Source: Clostridioides sp. (GTDB lineage Bacteria > Bacillota > Clostridia > Peptostreptococcales > Peptostreptococcaceae). Taken from it: a stretch of DNA of 64,000 nucleotides. Position 1 is the stretch's first letter. Each line of letters opens with the position of its first letter. The notes beneath the pieces were generated by a model. That model saw only the letters and a program-made list of their open reading frames with translations, did no database searches and had not been told where the DNA came from. A program made the position numbers and the translations under genes. Location of the stretch: contig JAISJN010000012.1 of assembly GCA_031261505.1 (NCBI GenBank), forward strand, positions 124,001 through 188,000, in the 5' to 3' direction. Below, piece after piece: positions 36,623-44,160 of the stretch.

Positions 36623-37957
36623 ATTGAGTATCATCTTTGCAAGTCCAAAGTATATAAGAAGCGATCCCGCATCCACTACAGTCGTTATAACTGGCGATGC
36701 CATGACTGCTGGATCCATTCCAAATTTTTTAGCCAACATAGGAAGCATACATCCAACTGACTTTGCAAGTATAACTGTACATATCAGGGAAATCGAGACC
36801 GTAAGTGCCATTGTAACCGACTGACCTGTAATCAAAAGCCTTGCAAAATTAACAACGAACAAGGTTATACCACAGAGTATTGCTACCCTAGCCTCTTTCC
36901 AAACTACAGCCCAAATATCAGATATCTCTATCTCATCTAATGCCATACCGCGTATGATAAGCGTGGCACTCTGTGAGCCTGCGTTACCACCTGTGTCCAT
37001 CAACATAGGTATAAATATAACAAGTGCTGGTAAGACCGCGAGTGCGTCCTCAAACCTTGAAATAATCGATCCTGTAACAGTCGCTGAAAGCATCAATAGC
37101 AAAAGCCACACTACACGCTTTTTCGTAAGTTCAAAAACACCCATCTTTAGATAAGGTTCATCCGTAGGAGATATCGCAGCCATTATCTCGAAGTCTTCTG
37201 TCGCCTCTTCTTCTTGAACGACTATGGCATCATCTATCGTAACAATTCCGACTAGTCTATTTTCATTGTCGACGACTGGCATAGCCAATATACCGTATTT
37301 ACGAAAGTCATTTGATAAGTTTTCCTTATCCTCTGTAGTCTTCGCAAAAACAGTAGCTGTGTGTAAAATACTCTTTATTGACTCTTCTGGATCTGCAAGC
37401 ATCAACGCCCTAGCAGTCACAAATCCCAAAAGATGTTTCTGATAATCTGTGACATAACACGTGTATATAGTCTCTTTATCCAAGCCAGTCTCTCTAATAT
37501 GTTTGAAGGCGTCTTTTACCAACCAATCTTCCTTCAACGAAACATACTCTACAGTCATTATACTTCCTGCAGAGTCCTCTGGGTATTTCAGCAACTGGTT
37601 GATCAACTCCCTCTTACCTGGAGTTACGTTCTCAAGCACTCTAATCACTACGTTTGCTGGCATTTCCTCTATGAAATCGACAGCGTCATCCAAAAATAAA
37701 TCCTCTATAATTCCACTTATTTCTCTATCTGTTATGTCGTTTACTATCTTTTCCTGCATATCGCTCGATAAATATGCAAATACGTCTGCTGCCTTGTCTT
37801 TTGGAAGCATCCTAAAAATTTTCACCGCATCTATCGCATCGTCTTCATCTAGATCTTCTAGTTCCTCCGCGATATCTACAATGTTCATGTCGCTAAGAAT
37901 CTCTTGTACACTGAGTATGTTCTTAGTCTCTAATATTTTTTCTAAATTCACTGGCAT
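36617..37957 (-). CDS. mgtE: Magnesium transporter MgtE
   Basis: Homodimeric Mg2+ channel of 446 residues in the cytoplasmic membrane. The N-terminal helical superfamily domain (1-130, rich in Asp/Glu, RMLPKDKAADVFAYLS) and a pair of CBS domains (about 135-260) sense intracellular Mg2+, and five membrane segments follow (ATVTGSIISRFEDALA, the pore motif FIPMLMDTGGNAGSQSATL). Length is typical. The ATG follows AAGGAGAG. It is monocistronic with two terminators downstream. I do not see an M-box in its 518-base upstream gap. The stop codon lies inside a partial dispersed element. Confidence 0.95.
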   Translation of the reverse strand: MPVNLEKILETKNILSVQEILSDMNIVDIAEELEDLDEDDAIDAVKIFRMLPKDKAADVFAYLSSDMQEKIVNDITDREISGIIEDLFLDDAVDFIEEMPANVVIRVLENVTPGKRELINQLLKYPEDSAGSIMTVEYVSLKEDWLVKDAFKHIRETGLDKETIYTCYVTDYQKHLLGFVTARALMLADPEESIKSILHTATVFAKTTEDKENLSNDFRKYGILAMPVVDNENRLVGIVTIDDAIVVQEEEATEDFEIMAAISPTDEPYLKMGVFELTKKRVVWLLLLMLSATVTGSIISRFEDALAVLPALVIFIPMLMDTGGNAGSQSATLIIRGMALDEIEISDIWAVVWKEARVAILCGITLFVVNFARLLITGQSVTMALTVSISLICTVILAKSVGCMLPMLAKKFGMDPAVMASPVITTVVDAGSLLIYFGLAKMILNI

Positions 37958-38475
37958 CTCTCCTTGTAGTCACGATTTTCTATCATTTTTCTCCTCTATC
38001 ATTTTAACACATAAACTGAATAAAATGGCATTGATTTACTCGCTCTATTTGTATTAATTTCCCCATCTACAGACCTAATATAAGTTTACAAAGATATCAC
38101 CACCACAAGTATTCGGCATTTGACATTTGACTTTAGAAATAAGTCATAAGCTCTTTATGAAATAAATGCCCTTATTTAATTGAGTAATTACGTGTTCATC
38201 ACTACTGAAATCATTGAATCAATATTTAGGTCTCACTAAACTTATCCTTGCCAATTTATCACAATAAATTCTTATTTTGAACACAATATCCATAGAAATT
38301 TATATATATTGAAAAATATTTGCTATAAGCATTTTATCCACAGCCTTTTTTTGATATAATAAAGTATTGTCAAGTAATTTATACAGAGTAAATATTATTA
38401 TGTTATTTATATACAGAATTGGATGTATCTATATGTCCATATATATAGGATTGTGCGGAGGTAACCACGAAAAAA
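37958..38475. other. 518-base divergent gap between mgtE and the methyltransferase gene
   Basis: AT-rich with no credible gene. An inverted fragment of the 5' half of the dispersed element is at about 38194-38230 (on the minus strand ATTGATTCAATGATTTCAGTAG). A TATAAT at 38355-38360 is a candidate -10 for the plus-strand gene, without a convincing -35. I see no M-box for mgtE. Confidence 0.5.
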
Positions 38476-39840
38476 ATGTTAATTGAAAATAGCGAGTATA
38501 TAGTTGATATAGTCGACATCGGTGAAGGCGGCGTAGGAGTTGGAAAATACGACGGGTTCACTGTATTTGTCGACGGGGGACTTATCGGAGATAAGATAAA
38601 AGTTAAGATAAATAAATCGAAAAAAAAATATGCAGTTGGGGATATCGTCGAAATAATCGAAAAATCTCCAGACAGGGTACAGAGAATTTGTAGTGATAAA
38701 CTCAGAGAATGTGGCGGTTGCCAGATTCAAGAACTGGACTACAATAAACAACTCGAACTCAAAAAAAATGAAGTAAAACAGGCCGTTGAAAGAATAGGTA
38801 AAATAAAAGACGTCAAGATCAACGATACCTTGGGAATGAACTGCCCATACAGATATAGAAATAAAGCGCAATTCCCTATCCAAAAGGTAGATGGAAAGAT
38901 AAGGATCGGGTTCTACAAGAAAAAGAGTCATGATATAATCCCGACGGACAAATGTGTGATCCAACACGAGTTAAACGATAAGATAGTTAGAATTTTAAAT
39001 ACTTATATAAAGGCTTATAAAATAAGTATCTACGACGAAAAAACTGGCAGAGGCTCGCTTAGACACCTGATTACAAAGATTGGATTTTCAACAAAAGAAG
39101 TAATGGTAATCCTAGTAGTCAACGGCAGAGACCTGCCAAACCTCAAGGAATTAAACCTAGTTCTCAAACAGAACATACCAGGATTTAAGACCTTGGTTCT
39201 AAATGTAAATACTAAAAAAACAAACGTAATACTTGGAAATGAGAATATCGTAATTTACGGAAACGGAATAATTAAGGACAAGATTGAAGATTTGACTTTC
39301 AACATATCTCCTCAGTCTTTCTACCAAGTAAATCCAGCACAGACAGAGGTTCTATACAATAAGGCTCTCGAATACGCAGACCTTGACGGAACTGAAACCG
39401 TGTTTGATATCTACTGTGGAATAGGAACAATATCACTTTTCTTAGCTAAATCCGCTAAAAAGGTGTACGGAATCGAAATCGTCGAAGAAGCAATTCACGA
39501 CGCAAAGGTGAATGCCGACAACAATAATATCAAGAACGTGAAATTCCACGCTGGAAAGGCCGAAGTAGTCGTACCTAGACTCTACAGCGAAGGCAAGATA
39601 GCAGATATTGTAGTAGTCGACCCTCCTAGAAAGGGCTGTGATGAAAAAGTCTTAAATACGATTGTATCTATGGAGCCTAAGAAGGTCGTATATGTTTCTT
39701 GCAATCCATCGACCCTAGCTAGGGATCTAGGATATCTAGAGGAACATGGATACAAATGTATTGAGATACAACCTGTCGATATGTTCCCGCACTCTACACA
39801 TGTAGAGAGCGTGGCTTTGATTACTAAGATTAATGAATAG
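38476..39840 (+). CDS. rlmD: 23S rRNA (uracil-5-)-methyltransferase, RlmD/RumA type
   Basis: SAM-dependent RNA m5U methyltransferase of 454 residues, probably acting on 23S rRNA. Residues 1-62 are a TRAM RNA-binding domain. Cys72, Cys79 and Cys82 (CSDKLRECGGC) with a later Cys in PTDKCVIQ form the [4Fe-4S] site. The methyltransferase core has FDIYCGIGTISLFLA for SAM, VVDPPRKGCDEKV and the catalytic Cys in VYVSCNPSTLARDL. Which uridine (1939 or 747, or both) cannot be told in Gram-positives, where RlmCD is dual-site. GGAGGT lies 13 bases before the ATG, a longer spacing than usual. Confidence 0.9.
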   Translation: MLIENSEYIVDIVDIGEGGVGVGKYDGFTVFVDGGLIGDKIKVKINKSKKKYAVGDIVEIIEKSPDRVQRICSDKLRECGGCQIQELDYNKQLELKKNEVKQAVERIGKIKDVKINDTLGMNCPYRYRNKAQFPIQKVDGKIRIGFYKKKSHDIIPTDKCVIQHELNDKIVRILNTYIKAYKISIYDEKTGRGSLRHLITKIGFSTKEVMVILVVNGRDLPNLKELNLVLKQNIPGFKTLVLNVNTKKTNVILGNENIVIYGNGIIKDKIEDLTFNISPQSFYQVNPAQTEVLYNKALEYADLDGTETVFDIYCGIGTISLFLAKSAKKVYGIEIVEEAIHDAKVNADNNNIKNVKFHAGKAEVVVPRLYSEGKIADIVVVDPPRKGCDEKVLNTIVSMEPKKVVYVSCNPSTLARDLGYLEEHGYKCIEIQPVDMFPHSTHVESVALITKINE

Positions 39841-39867
39841 AAGGGTTTAAAATTTAAATCTTTGATG

Positions 39868-39907
39868 AACTCCTGTTGGTGTAAAAACTTGCGGGAGTTT
39901 TATTTTA
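39868..39907 (+). terminator. Terminator after the methyltransferase gene
   Basis: AACTCCTG ... CGGGAGTTTTATTTTATC, with a loop of about 15 bases, about 30 bases after the stop codon. Confidence 0.65.
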
Positions 39908-40040
39908 TCAAAAATACAGCTAATGATGTGATAGTATAATTTATTATTATATGAGATAATTAGCTTAGTGAATATGTAGATATTTGGATATCTTTCTAGA
40001 CTTTGATATTAGATGCTGATGGCTTGTTATGGTAATTACT

Positions 40041-40100
40041 TGTAATGATGATTACGTTGTGGGGGAATAGTTGTATAGTACATTTATCTCAAGTTATATA
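40041..40100 (+). repeat. Internally deleted dispersed element, copy I
   Basis: TGTAATGATGATTACG start and GTACATTTATCTCAAGTTATATA tail; both hairpin cores are lost. It sits directly before the ribosome binding site of the decayed P-loop gene. Confidence 0.6.
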
Positions 40101-40115
40101 CGAAAAGGAGACATT

Positions 40116-40358
40116 ATGAATAAAATTGTGTTACTTGGCATTCCCGGCTCTGGCAAGTCGACACGACCGGATGTCCCAAATACTTTTAAAGAAGAAGTAT
40201 TTGGCACAGACTACTTAGCCTTTTTGAAATTCATCTGGATATTCAACCGAGATATGCGCCCTGCTATGAAATCACTACAAACTGGTGCCGAGTTAATTAT
40301 CTTGAGAAACCGCCGAGAAGTACATAAGTTTTCGCAGATGATAGAAGCAGATCTCTAA
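40116..40358 (+). pseudogene. FlaR-type P-loop kinase with internal deletion
   Basis: 80 residues starting MNKIVLLGIPGSGKST, a perfect Walker A, then jumping at once to RPDVPNTFKEEVFGTDYLAFLKFIW ... LIILRNRREVHKF, which is the C-terminal third of the DNA-topology-modulation (FlaR-like) adenylate-kinase-type proteins of about 170 residues. About 90-100 residues with the base-binding and lid regions are missing, while the frame is kept. AAAAGGAGACATT gives a good ribosome binding site at 40116. The product is unlikely to be an active kinase. The lipase-like gene follows after 36 bases, so the remnant may survive as a leader gene of that unit. Confidence 0.75.
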
Positions 40359-40394
40359 TTAAAATAAATATAAATTTTTAAGGGAGGTATTTAG

Positions 40395-41303
40395 TTGGAA
40401 AAATTAAACTTAACTTTAAGAGATAACCACATGATTTCACTTTATAAATGGGAACCTGACTGCCCACCTCTAGCTATTGTTCATATTTTACACGGGATGG
40501 CTGAATACGCATTGAGATATGACGAATTTGCCAGATTTCTTACTTCTAAAGGATTTTTGGTATACGCTGACGACCACAGAGGACATGGTCAAAACTACGA
40601 CGAACTGGGATATATAAGCGATGAAGACGGTTTCGACTGCATGGTAGAGGATCAAAGAGAAATAATAGAGCATATAAAATCTGAAAATGATAATCTAAAG
40701 GTATTTTTATTTGCCCACAGTATGGGATCTTTCATAGGCGAGCGATACATGGAACTCTACGGAAATTCGATAGACGGCATTATTCTATCTGGAACAAATG
40801 GAGCTCCTCCTAAATTTATAAGTGCTGGTATACTTCTTTCTAAGGTTAGCATGATCTTTAAGGGCAGACATGGACGAGGTGATTTAATAGACAAGATTGC
40901 ATTTGACGACTACAACAAAAAATACGAAAATCCAAGAACTAAATTTGATTGGATTTCTTCCAGTCAATCGATTGTCGATGACTACATAAACGACCCCCTC
41001 TGTGGATATATATGCCCTGTTTCCTTTTACCACGATCTGTTCCGAGGCATAGTAAACACCTATAAACCACAAAATCTAAAGTTAATTCCTTTAGATTTGA
41101 AGATTTCTCTTTTGAGTGGTGAATTGGACCCTGTATCAAATTACGGTGAAGGTATTAGAACATTTTTCAATACACTTGAAAACCTAGGTGTACGTGAGTT
41201 TTCCATGAAACTATATCCTGGTTGTAGACATGAGATTATTAATGAAGTGAATAATTCCGTTGTATTTTCTGATATCTACGATATTTATAGTTCATGGATT
41301 TAG
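40395..41303 (+). CDS. Alpha/beta hydrolase, monoacylglycerol-lipase-like
   Basis: Serine hydrolase of 302 residues (Hydrolase_4 / S33-like). Seen are the oxyanion region HILHGMAEYALRYDEFA, the typical VYADDHRGHGQ, the nucleophile elbow AHSMGSF, the acidic residue in SGELDPVSN and the His in YPGCRHEI. It has no signal peptide, so it acts in the cytoplasm, probably on mono-acylglycerols or lysophospholipids. The start codon is TTG at 40395, eight bases after GGGAGG. It follows the decayed FlaR-like gene, and a terminator lies about 220 bases after its end. Confidence 0.9.
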   Translation: MEKLNLTLRDNHMISLYKWEPDCPPLAIVHILHGMAEYALRYDEFARFLTSKGFLVYADDHRGHGQNYDELGYISDEDGFDCMVEDQREIIEHIKSENDNLKVFLFAHSMGSFIGERYMELYGNSIDGIILSGTNGAPPKFISAGILLSKVSMIFKGRHGRGDLIDKIAFDDYNKKYENPRTKFDWISSSQSIVDDYINDPLCGYICPVSFYHDLFRGIVNTYKPQNLKLIPLDLKISLLSGELDPVSNYGEGIRTFFNTLENLGVREFSMKLYPGCRHEIINEVNNSVVFSDIYDIYSSWI

Positions 41304-41429
41304 ATATGCTGATTTAAATAGTAGTATTTAGACAAAAATACATTGCAAATTAATTTTTAGTAATCAAATCCTGAGCCTGTAGATATTTTAGTATTTCAAA
41401 TGATAATTGCCTGTGCTGGCGAGTGCTTG

Positions 41430-41506
41430 GTATGAGATTTGACCACCACTTAAATGAAAAATGCCATACAGCTATAGAGGTATCGGACATATTTCTCAAG
41501 TTATAA
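41430..41506 (+). repeat. Partial dispersed element, copy J
   Basis: TTAAATGAAAAATGCC, weakened core ATACAGCTATAGAGGTAT and tail GACATATTTCTCAAGTTATA. It lies in the 429-base gap 41304-41732 with the terminator at 41521 and copy K. Confidence 0.65.
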
Positions 41507-41520
41507 TTCTATACAATATT

Positions 41521-41568
41521 AAAAAAGGTCTATCCATTATTTTTAGTGGCTTTTGGAAAGACCTTTTC
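41521..41568. terminator. Hairpin terminator between hydrolase and flavodoxin genes
   Basis: AAAAAAGGTCT...CCA, loop, TGG...AGACCTTTTCTT. T runs exist on both strands, so it could serve the two convergent genes. Confidence 0.7.
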
Positions 41569-41575
41569 TTCGTGT

Positions 41576-41693
41576 AAATGGTGCTTCGATGATTTAATGT
41601 TGTATTTCGATCCCTATTATTTCGACCACCATTAAAATAATATTTGTGACGCTACCTGTAAAAGTTGGCAACTGCTTATCCTTAGTTAGAAAA
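41576..41693 (+). repeat. Degenerate dispersed element, copy K
   Basis: AAATGGTGCTTCGATGATTTAATG start, AAAATAATATTTGTGACGC middle, CTACCTGTAAAAGTTGG core, and a tail drifting to TTATCCTTAGTTAGA. It lies close to copy J, downstream of the accessory cassette. Confidence 0.45.
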
Positions 41694-41732
41694 ATCTTGC
41701 CAGTCATCATCTCTATTTAGATATGATTAGTT

Positions 41733-42143
41733 TCAAGCCTTGATGTCTTCAAATGAAACCATGGTGCTTCCATTGTGTTCGATGATTGTCTTTAGCTTAT
41801 CTTTACAACCGCTTACCCCGCTTTTAGATACCAACTTTATAGATATTTCCTTTCCAGCTGGAATCGTATTTAAAAACGTGATTGCCGCTGGAGCTAGACT
41901 TCCAGCCCAGTTTGGTGCGTATATAGTTATCTTAGAATACTCGTCAAAACTAATGTTTTTGACATCTATATCCCACCCTTTTTGCTTCATGGCGTACAGA
42001 CAACCTTTTGAATACGCCGTTGCCTTTCCTACTTTTTCTTTGTCAAATACTTCTATGATGTCTAATCCATTCTTACTTGCTTCTTCTGTAGCTAATTTCT
42101 TTGAATTTCCTGAATACGAATACACAGTAATTAATTCACTCAT
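41733..42143 (-). CDS. Flavodoxin-like protein
   Basis: 136-residue protein with a flavodoxin-type fold: the phosphate-binding start ITVYSYSGNSKKLA, a central IYAPNWAGSLAPAAITFLN resembling the aromatic loop around FMN, and ISIKLVSKSGVSG as the last strand. The first loop has only one Thr/Ser-Gly-Asn motif and the protein is slightly short, so FMN binding is likely but not certain. GGAGGCGGGAATA precedes the ATG. No redox partner is encoded next to it; it flanks the accessory cassette. Confidence 0.75.
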   Translation of the reverse strand: MSELITVYSYSGNSKKLATEEASKNGLDIIEVFDKEKVGKATAYSKGCLYAMKQKGWDIDVKNISFDEYSKITIYAPNWAGSLAPAAITFLNTIPAGKEISIKLVSKSGVSGCKDKLKTIIEHNGSTMVSFEDIKA

Positions 42144-42290
42144 TATTCCCGCCTCCCAACAGTTTAATTATACTGCTATTGGTATTTATTTCATAGTTCG
42201 ATCTATATTTAAGTCCTATTTCATCTACTAATATCTATTGATACTGTTCTTCTACTGGATTCTATTCATCCACTAGAGATTCCATTATAG

Positions 42291-42443
42291 TCATTTTTTA
42301 TTATCTAAATCGACCTCTACCCTTGCACCATAAGGCAGGGTACATCTAGGATGTGAGTGACCGAAGTTTAAATTATACATAATCGGCGTATCGTATTTTC
42401 CTATTATCGATTTATAAATTTCTTTATATTCGTCGTAGTAGAC
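42291..42443 (-). pseudogene. C-terminal remnant of an S66-family peptidase (LD-carboxypeptidase/MccF-like)
   Basis: 51 codons without a start, in the same frame as the neighbouring gene and separated from it only by that gene's TAG. The translation contains PIMYNLNFGHSHPRC and TLPYGARVEVDLDN, which match the conserved C-terminus of S66 peptidases (His of the catalytic triad in the NxxFGH segment). The remaining 250 or so residues are absent here and not found upstream of the cassette. It ends in TGA at 42291-42293. It looks like the stump of a gene replaced by the three-gene cassette. Confidence 0.75.
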
Positions 42444-43313
42444 CTATCCTACTTTTACCTTTCTCTTTTTAAATAAATTACGAGAGATTGCACCTATATT
42501 TAAATGTGTCCCTGCATTTGCATACTCATCATCTAATATAGTTTCTAGTTTATTAACATTATGGTAGTATCCTAGATATTCAAAGAATACCTCCGCGAGT
42601 TCATCCTTCTCTAGCATTTGAAACATTACAATTGGGTAACTTTTATTTAATTCAAAAATAACCCTTCTCCCACATCTATCGTCTCTGTCTGCACCTGAAC
42701 CTATATCTACCTTTGCTTTTAATATTTCACTTAGATTATTTTCATCTATTATATCAAGTATATTTATCACGAAATTCGAATTTCTAAATATTTCGTATTT
42801 TATTATGTAGTTAAAGAAGTCTAAATTGTCTATTACAAGCCTGTAATATCTCTGTCTTTCAGCCTTTCTGATCTCAATGTCGCCTATTTGATCAGTCTTT
42901 TCCGCTATATACTGTACTGCGAGTATAATCTTATATATGTAGTTCTCCCAGTCGAAATTCTTTACTACAATATTTTTAAACTTTGATTCACTATCTAGTA
43001 CCTGAGGATATTTATCCACAATATACCCCCTCTTGTTGACAGCAAACAACGAATGCCAAAATCTCCCGTTTAAAATTATCTCTCTATCCATATTCCTACA
43101 CGATCTGTATATAACCTCAAATGCCTCTAAAAAGTCTGCATCCTTTTCATCCTGCGATCCTTGAGCCATATATATCGGAAAATCTGGTATCTCATCGACC
43201 TGATATATCTCATTCGTAAAGTACTCCTCTTTGTATTTTATTTTATCATCCACAAAATCATCATAAAATTCCTTGCTATTTTTATAACTTGGATCCAATA
43301 GCCTAATCTCCAT
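42444..43313 (-). CDS. Third gene of accessory cassette, unknown function
   Basis: 289-residue protein without signal or membrane segment. I do not recognise it with certainty. It begins MEIRLLDPSYKNSKEFYDDF, and has an acidic N-terminal third and a central aromatic segment NGRFWHSLFAVNKRGYIVD that recalls helical proteins of unknown function (possibly DUF6339-like, from memory only). Then come helices around YRLVIDNLDFFNYIIKYEIF, followed by a basic RDDRCGRRVIFEL. The end KKRKVKVG precedes TAG and the in-frame peptidase remnant. The ATG overlaps the preceding gene by 11 bases, with AAGGGGG before it, so the three genes are translated together. Probably a partner of the GHKL ATPase encoded two genes upstream. 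Confidence 0.7.
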   Translation of the reverse strand: MEIRLLDPSYKNSKEFYDDFVDDKIKYKEEYFTNEIYQVDEIPDFPIYMAQGSQDEKDADFLEAFEVIYRSCRNMDREIILNGRFWHSLFAVNKRGYIVDKYPQVLDSESKFKNIVVKNFDWENYIYKIILAVQYIAEKTDQIGDIEIRKAERQRYYRLVIDNLDFFNYIIKYEIFRNSNFVINILDIIDENNLSEILKAKVDIGSGADRDDRCGRRVIFELNKSYPIVMFQMLEKDELAEVFFEYLGYYHNVNKLETILDDEYANAGTHLNIGAISRNLFKKRKVKVG

Positions 43314-44157
43314 TTTTACTCAGCCCCCTTATCGCTAGAGTGTATTTACCTATTATATTGTCCGTAATCTTATCTATTACATCGTCAATATGATCGTAAT
43401 CAAGTGTTTCTACATGCTTATTACTCATCAAAGTGTACAGTTTTTCATCGAGTCCACCCTCTGGCACCTCCATATCTTCTATGTTCACAAATTCGTCTTC
43501 GTCTCCATAGTTTTTTATGAATTTGAACAAAGCTTTTTGGAGTCCCATATACACGTAGATGTTGTTTAAGTATGAACTACAATTTCCTAATTCTCTAAAC
43601 TGCAAATCCTCGTTCTTGTATTTAATTATTATCGTATGCGTTCCAAGTTCTATCTTGATCTTTGGTTTCATCTTCTCATCTACTTGTTTTTCAAATAAGT
43701 CAAATGGTTTTTTATCGCTTCCGTCAAATGTTACTACATTTGAAAATCCTAGTGTAGATGATTTTTTGACTATTATATCGTCCTTAAAATAATTATAGAA
43801 TCCCTCTAAATCCATATTTTTTGCAAATGTAATCTCTTCTAAAACTTGAATTGACAGTTGTAGTTTCGTCCTTCTGTCGAGTGATAATTTTGATTTAGGG
43901 ATTTCTATGAAAGTTTCCCCATTTTCTAGATAGTAGAACTGGTTGTCCACAGATTGTATTACCAGCACTAATCTCGCTCTAGCTTCATCCAATAAATTCT
44001 TTATAAAATTCGAGCTTATATTGTAGCTTATCTCAAACCTATATCCTTCACTGTTTCCATCCACATTTACATCAAAAGTGAATTCTCCATCTTTATAGTA
44101 ACTCGAATCGTTTGTCAAAATTGGATATGGAAAACTGGCGTTTTTCTTGTAGATCAT
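43303..44157 (-). CDS. Second gene of accessory cassette, unknown function
   Basis: 284-residue soluble protein that I do not recognise. The first 100 residues look beta-rich (FPYPILTNDSSYYKDGEF, FTFDVNVDGNSEGYRFEISY, RLVLVIQSVDNQFYYLE). A middle part contains FSNVVTFDGSDKKPFDLFEKQ and the C-terminus is helical with many acidic residues (HIDDVIDKITDNIIG). No catalytic motif is evident. It starts three bases after the GHKL gene stop, with GGAGGTATAGG as ribosome binding site, and overlaps the next gene by 11 bases. The tight packing with an ATPase gene and the lack of housekeeping matches suggest a structural or adaptor subunit; this is inference. Confidence 0.7.
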   Translation of the reverse strand: MIYKKNASFPYPILTNDSSYYKDGEFTFDVNVDGNSEGYRFEISYNISSNFIKNLLDEARARLVLVIQSVDNQFYYLENGETFIEIPKSKLSLDRRTKLQLSIQVLEEITFAKNMDLEGFYNYFKDDIIVKKSSTLGFSNVVTFDGSDKKPFDLFEKQVDEKMKPKIKIELGTHTIIIKYKNEDLQFRELGNCSSYLNNIYVYMGLQKALFKFIKNYGDEDEFVNIEDMEVPEGGLDEKLYTLMSNKHVETLDYDHIDDVIDKITDNIIGKYTLAIRGLSKNGD

Positions 44158-44160
44158 AAC

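Noticed and set aside
37958-38300. M-box (magnesium) riboswitch before mgtE
   Set aside because: None of the conserved M-box segments can be found on the minus strand of this gap.
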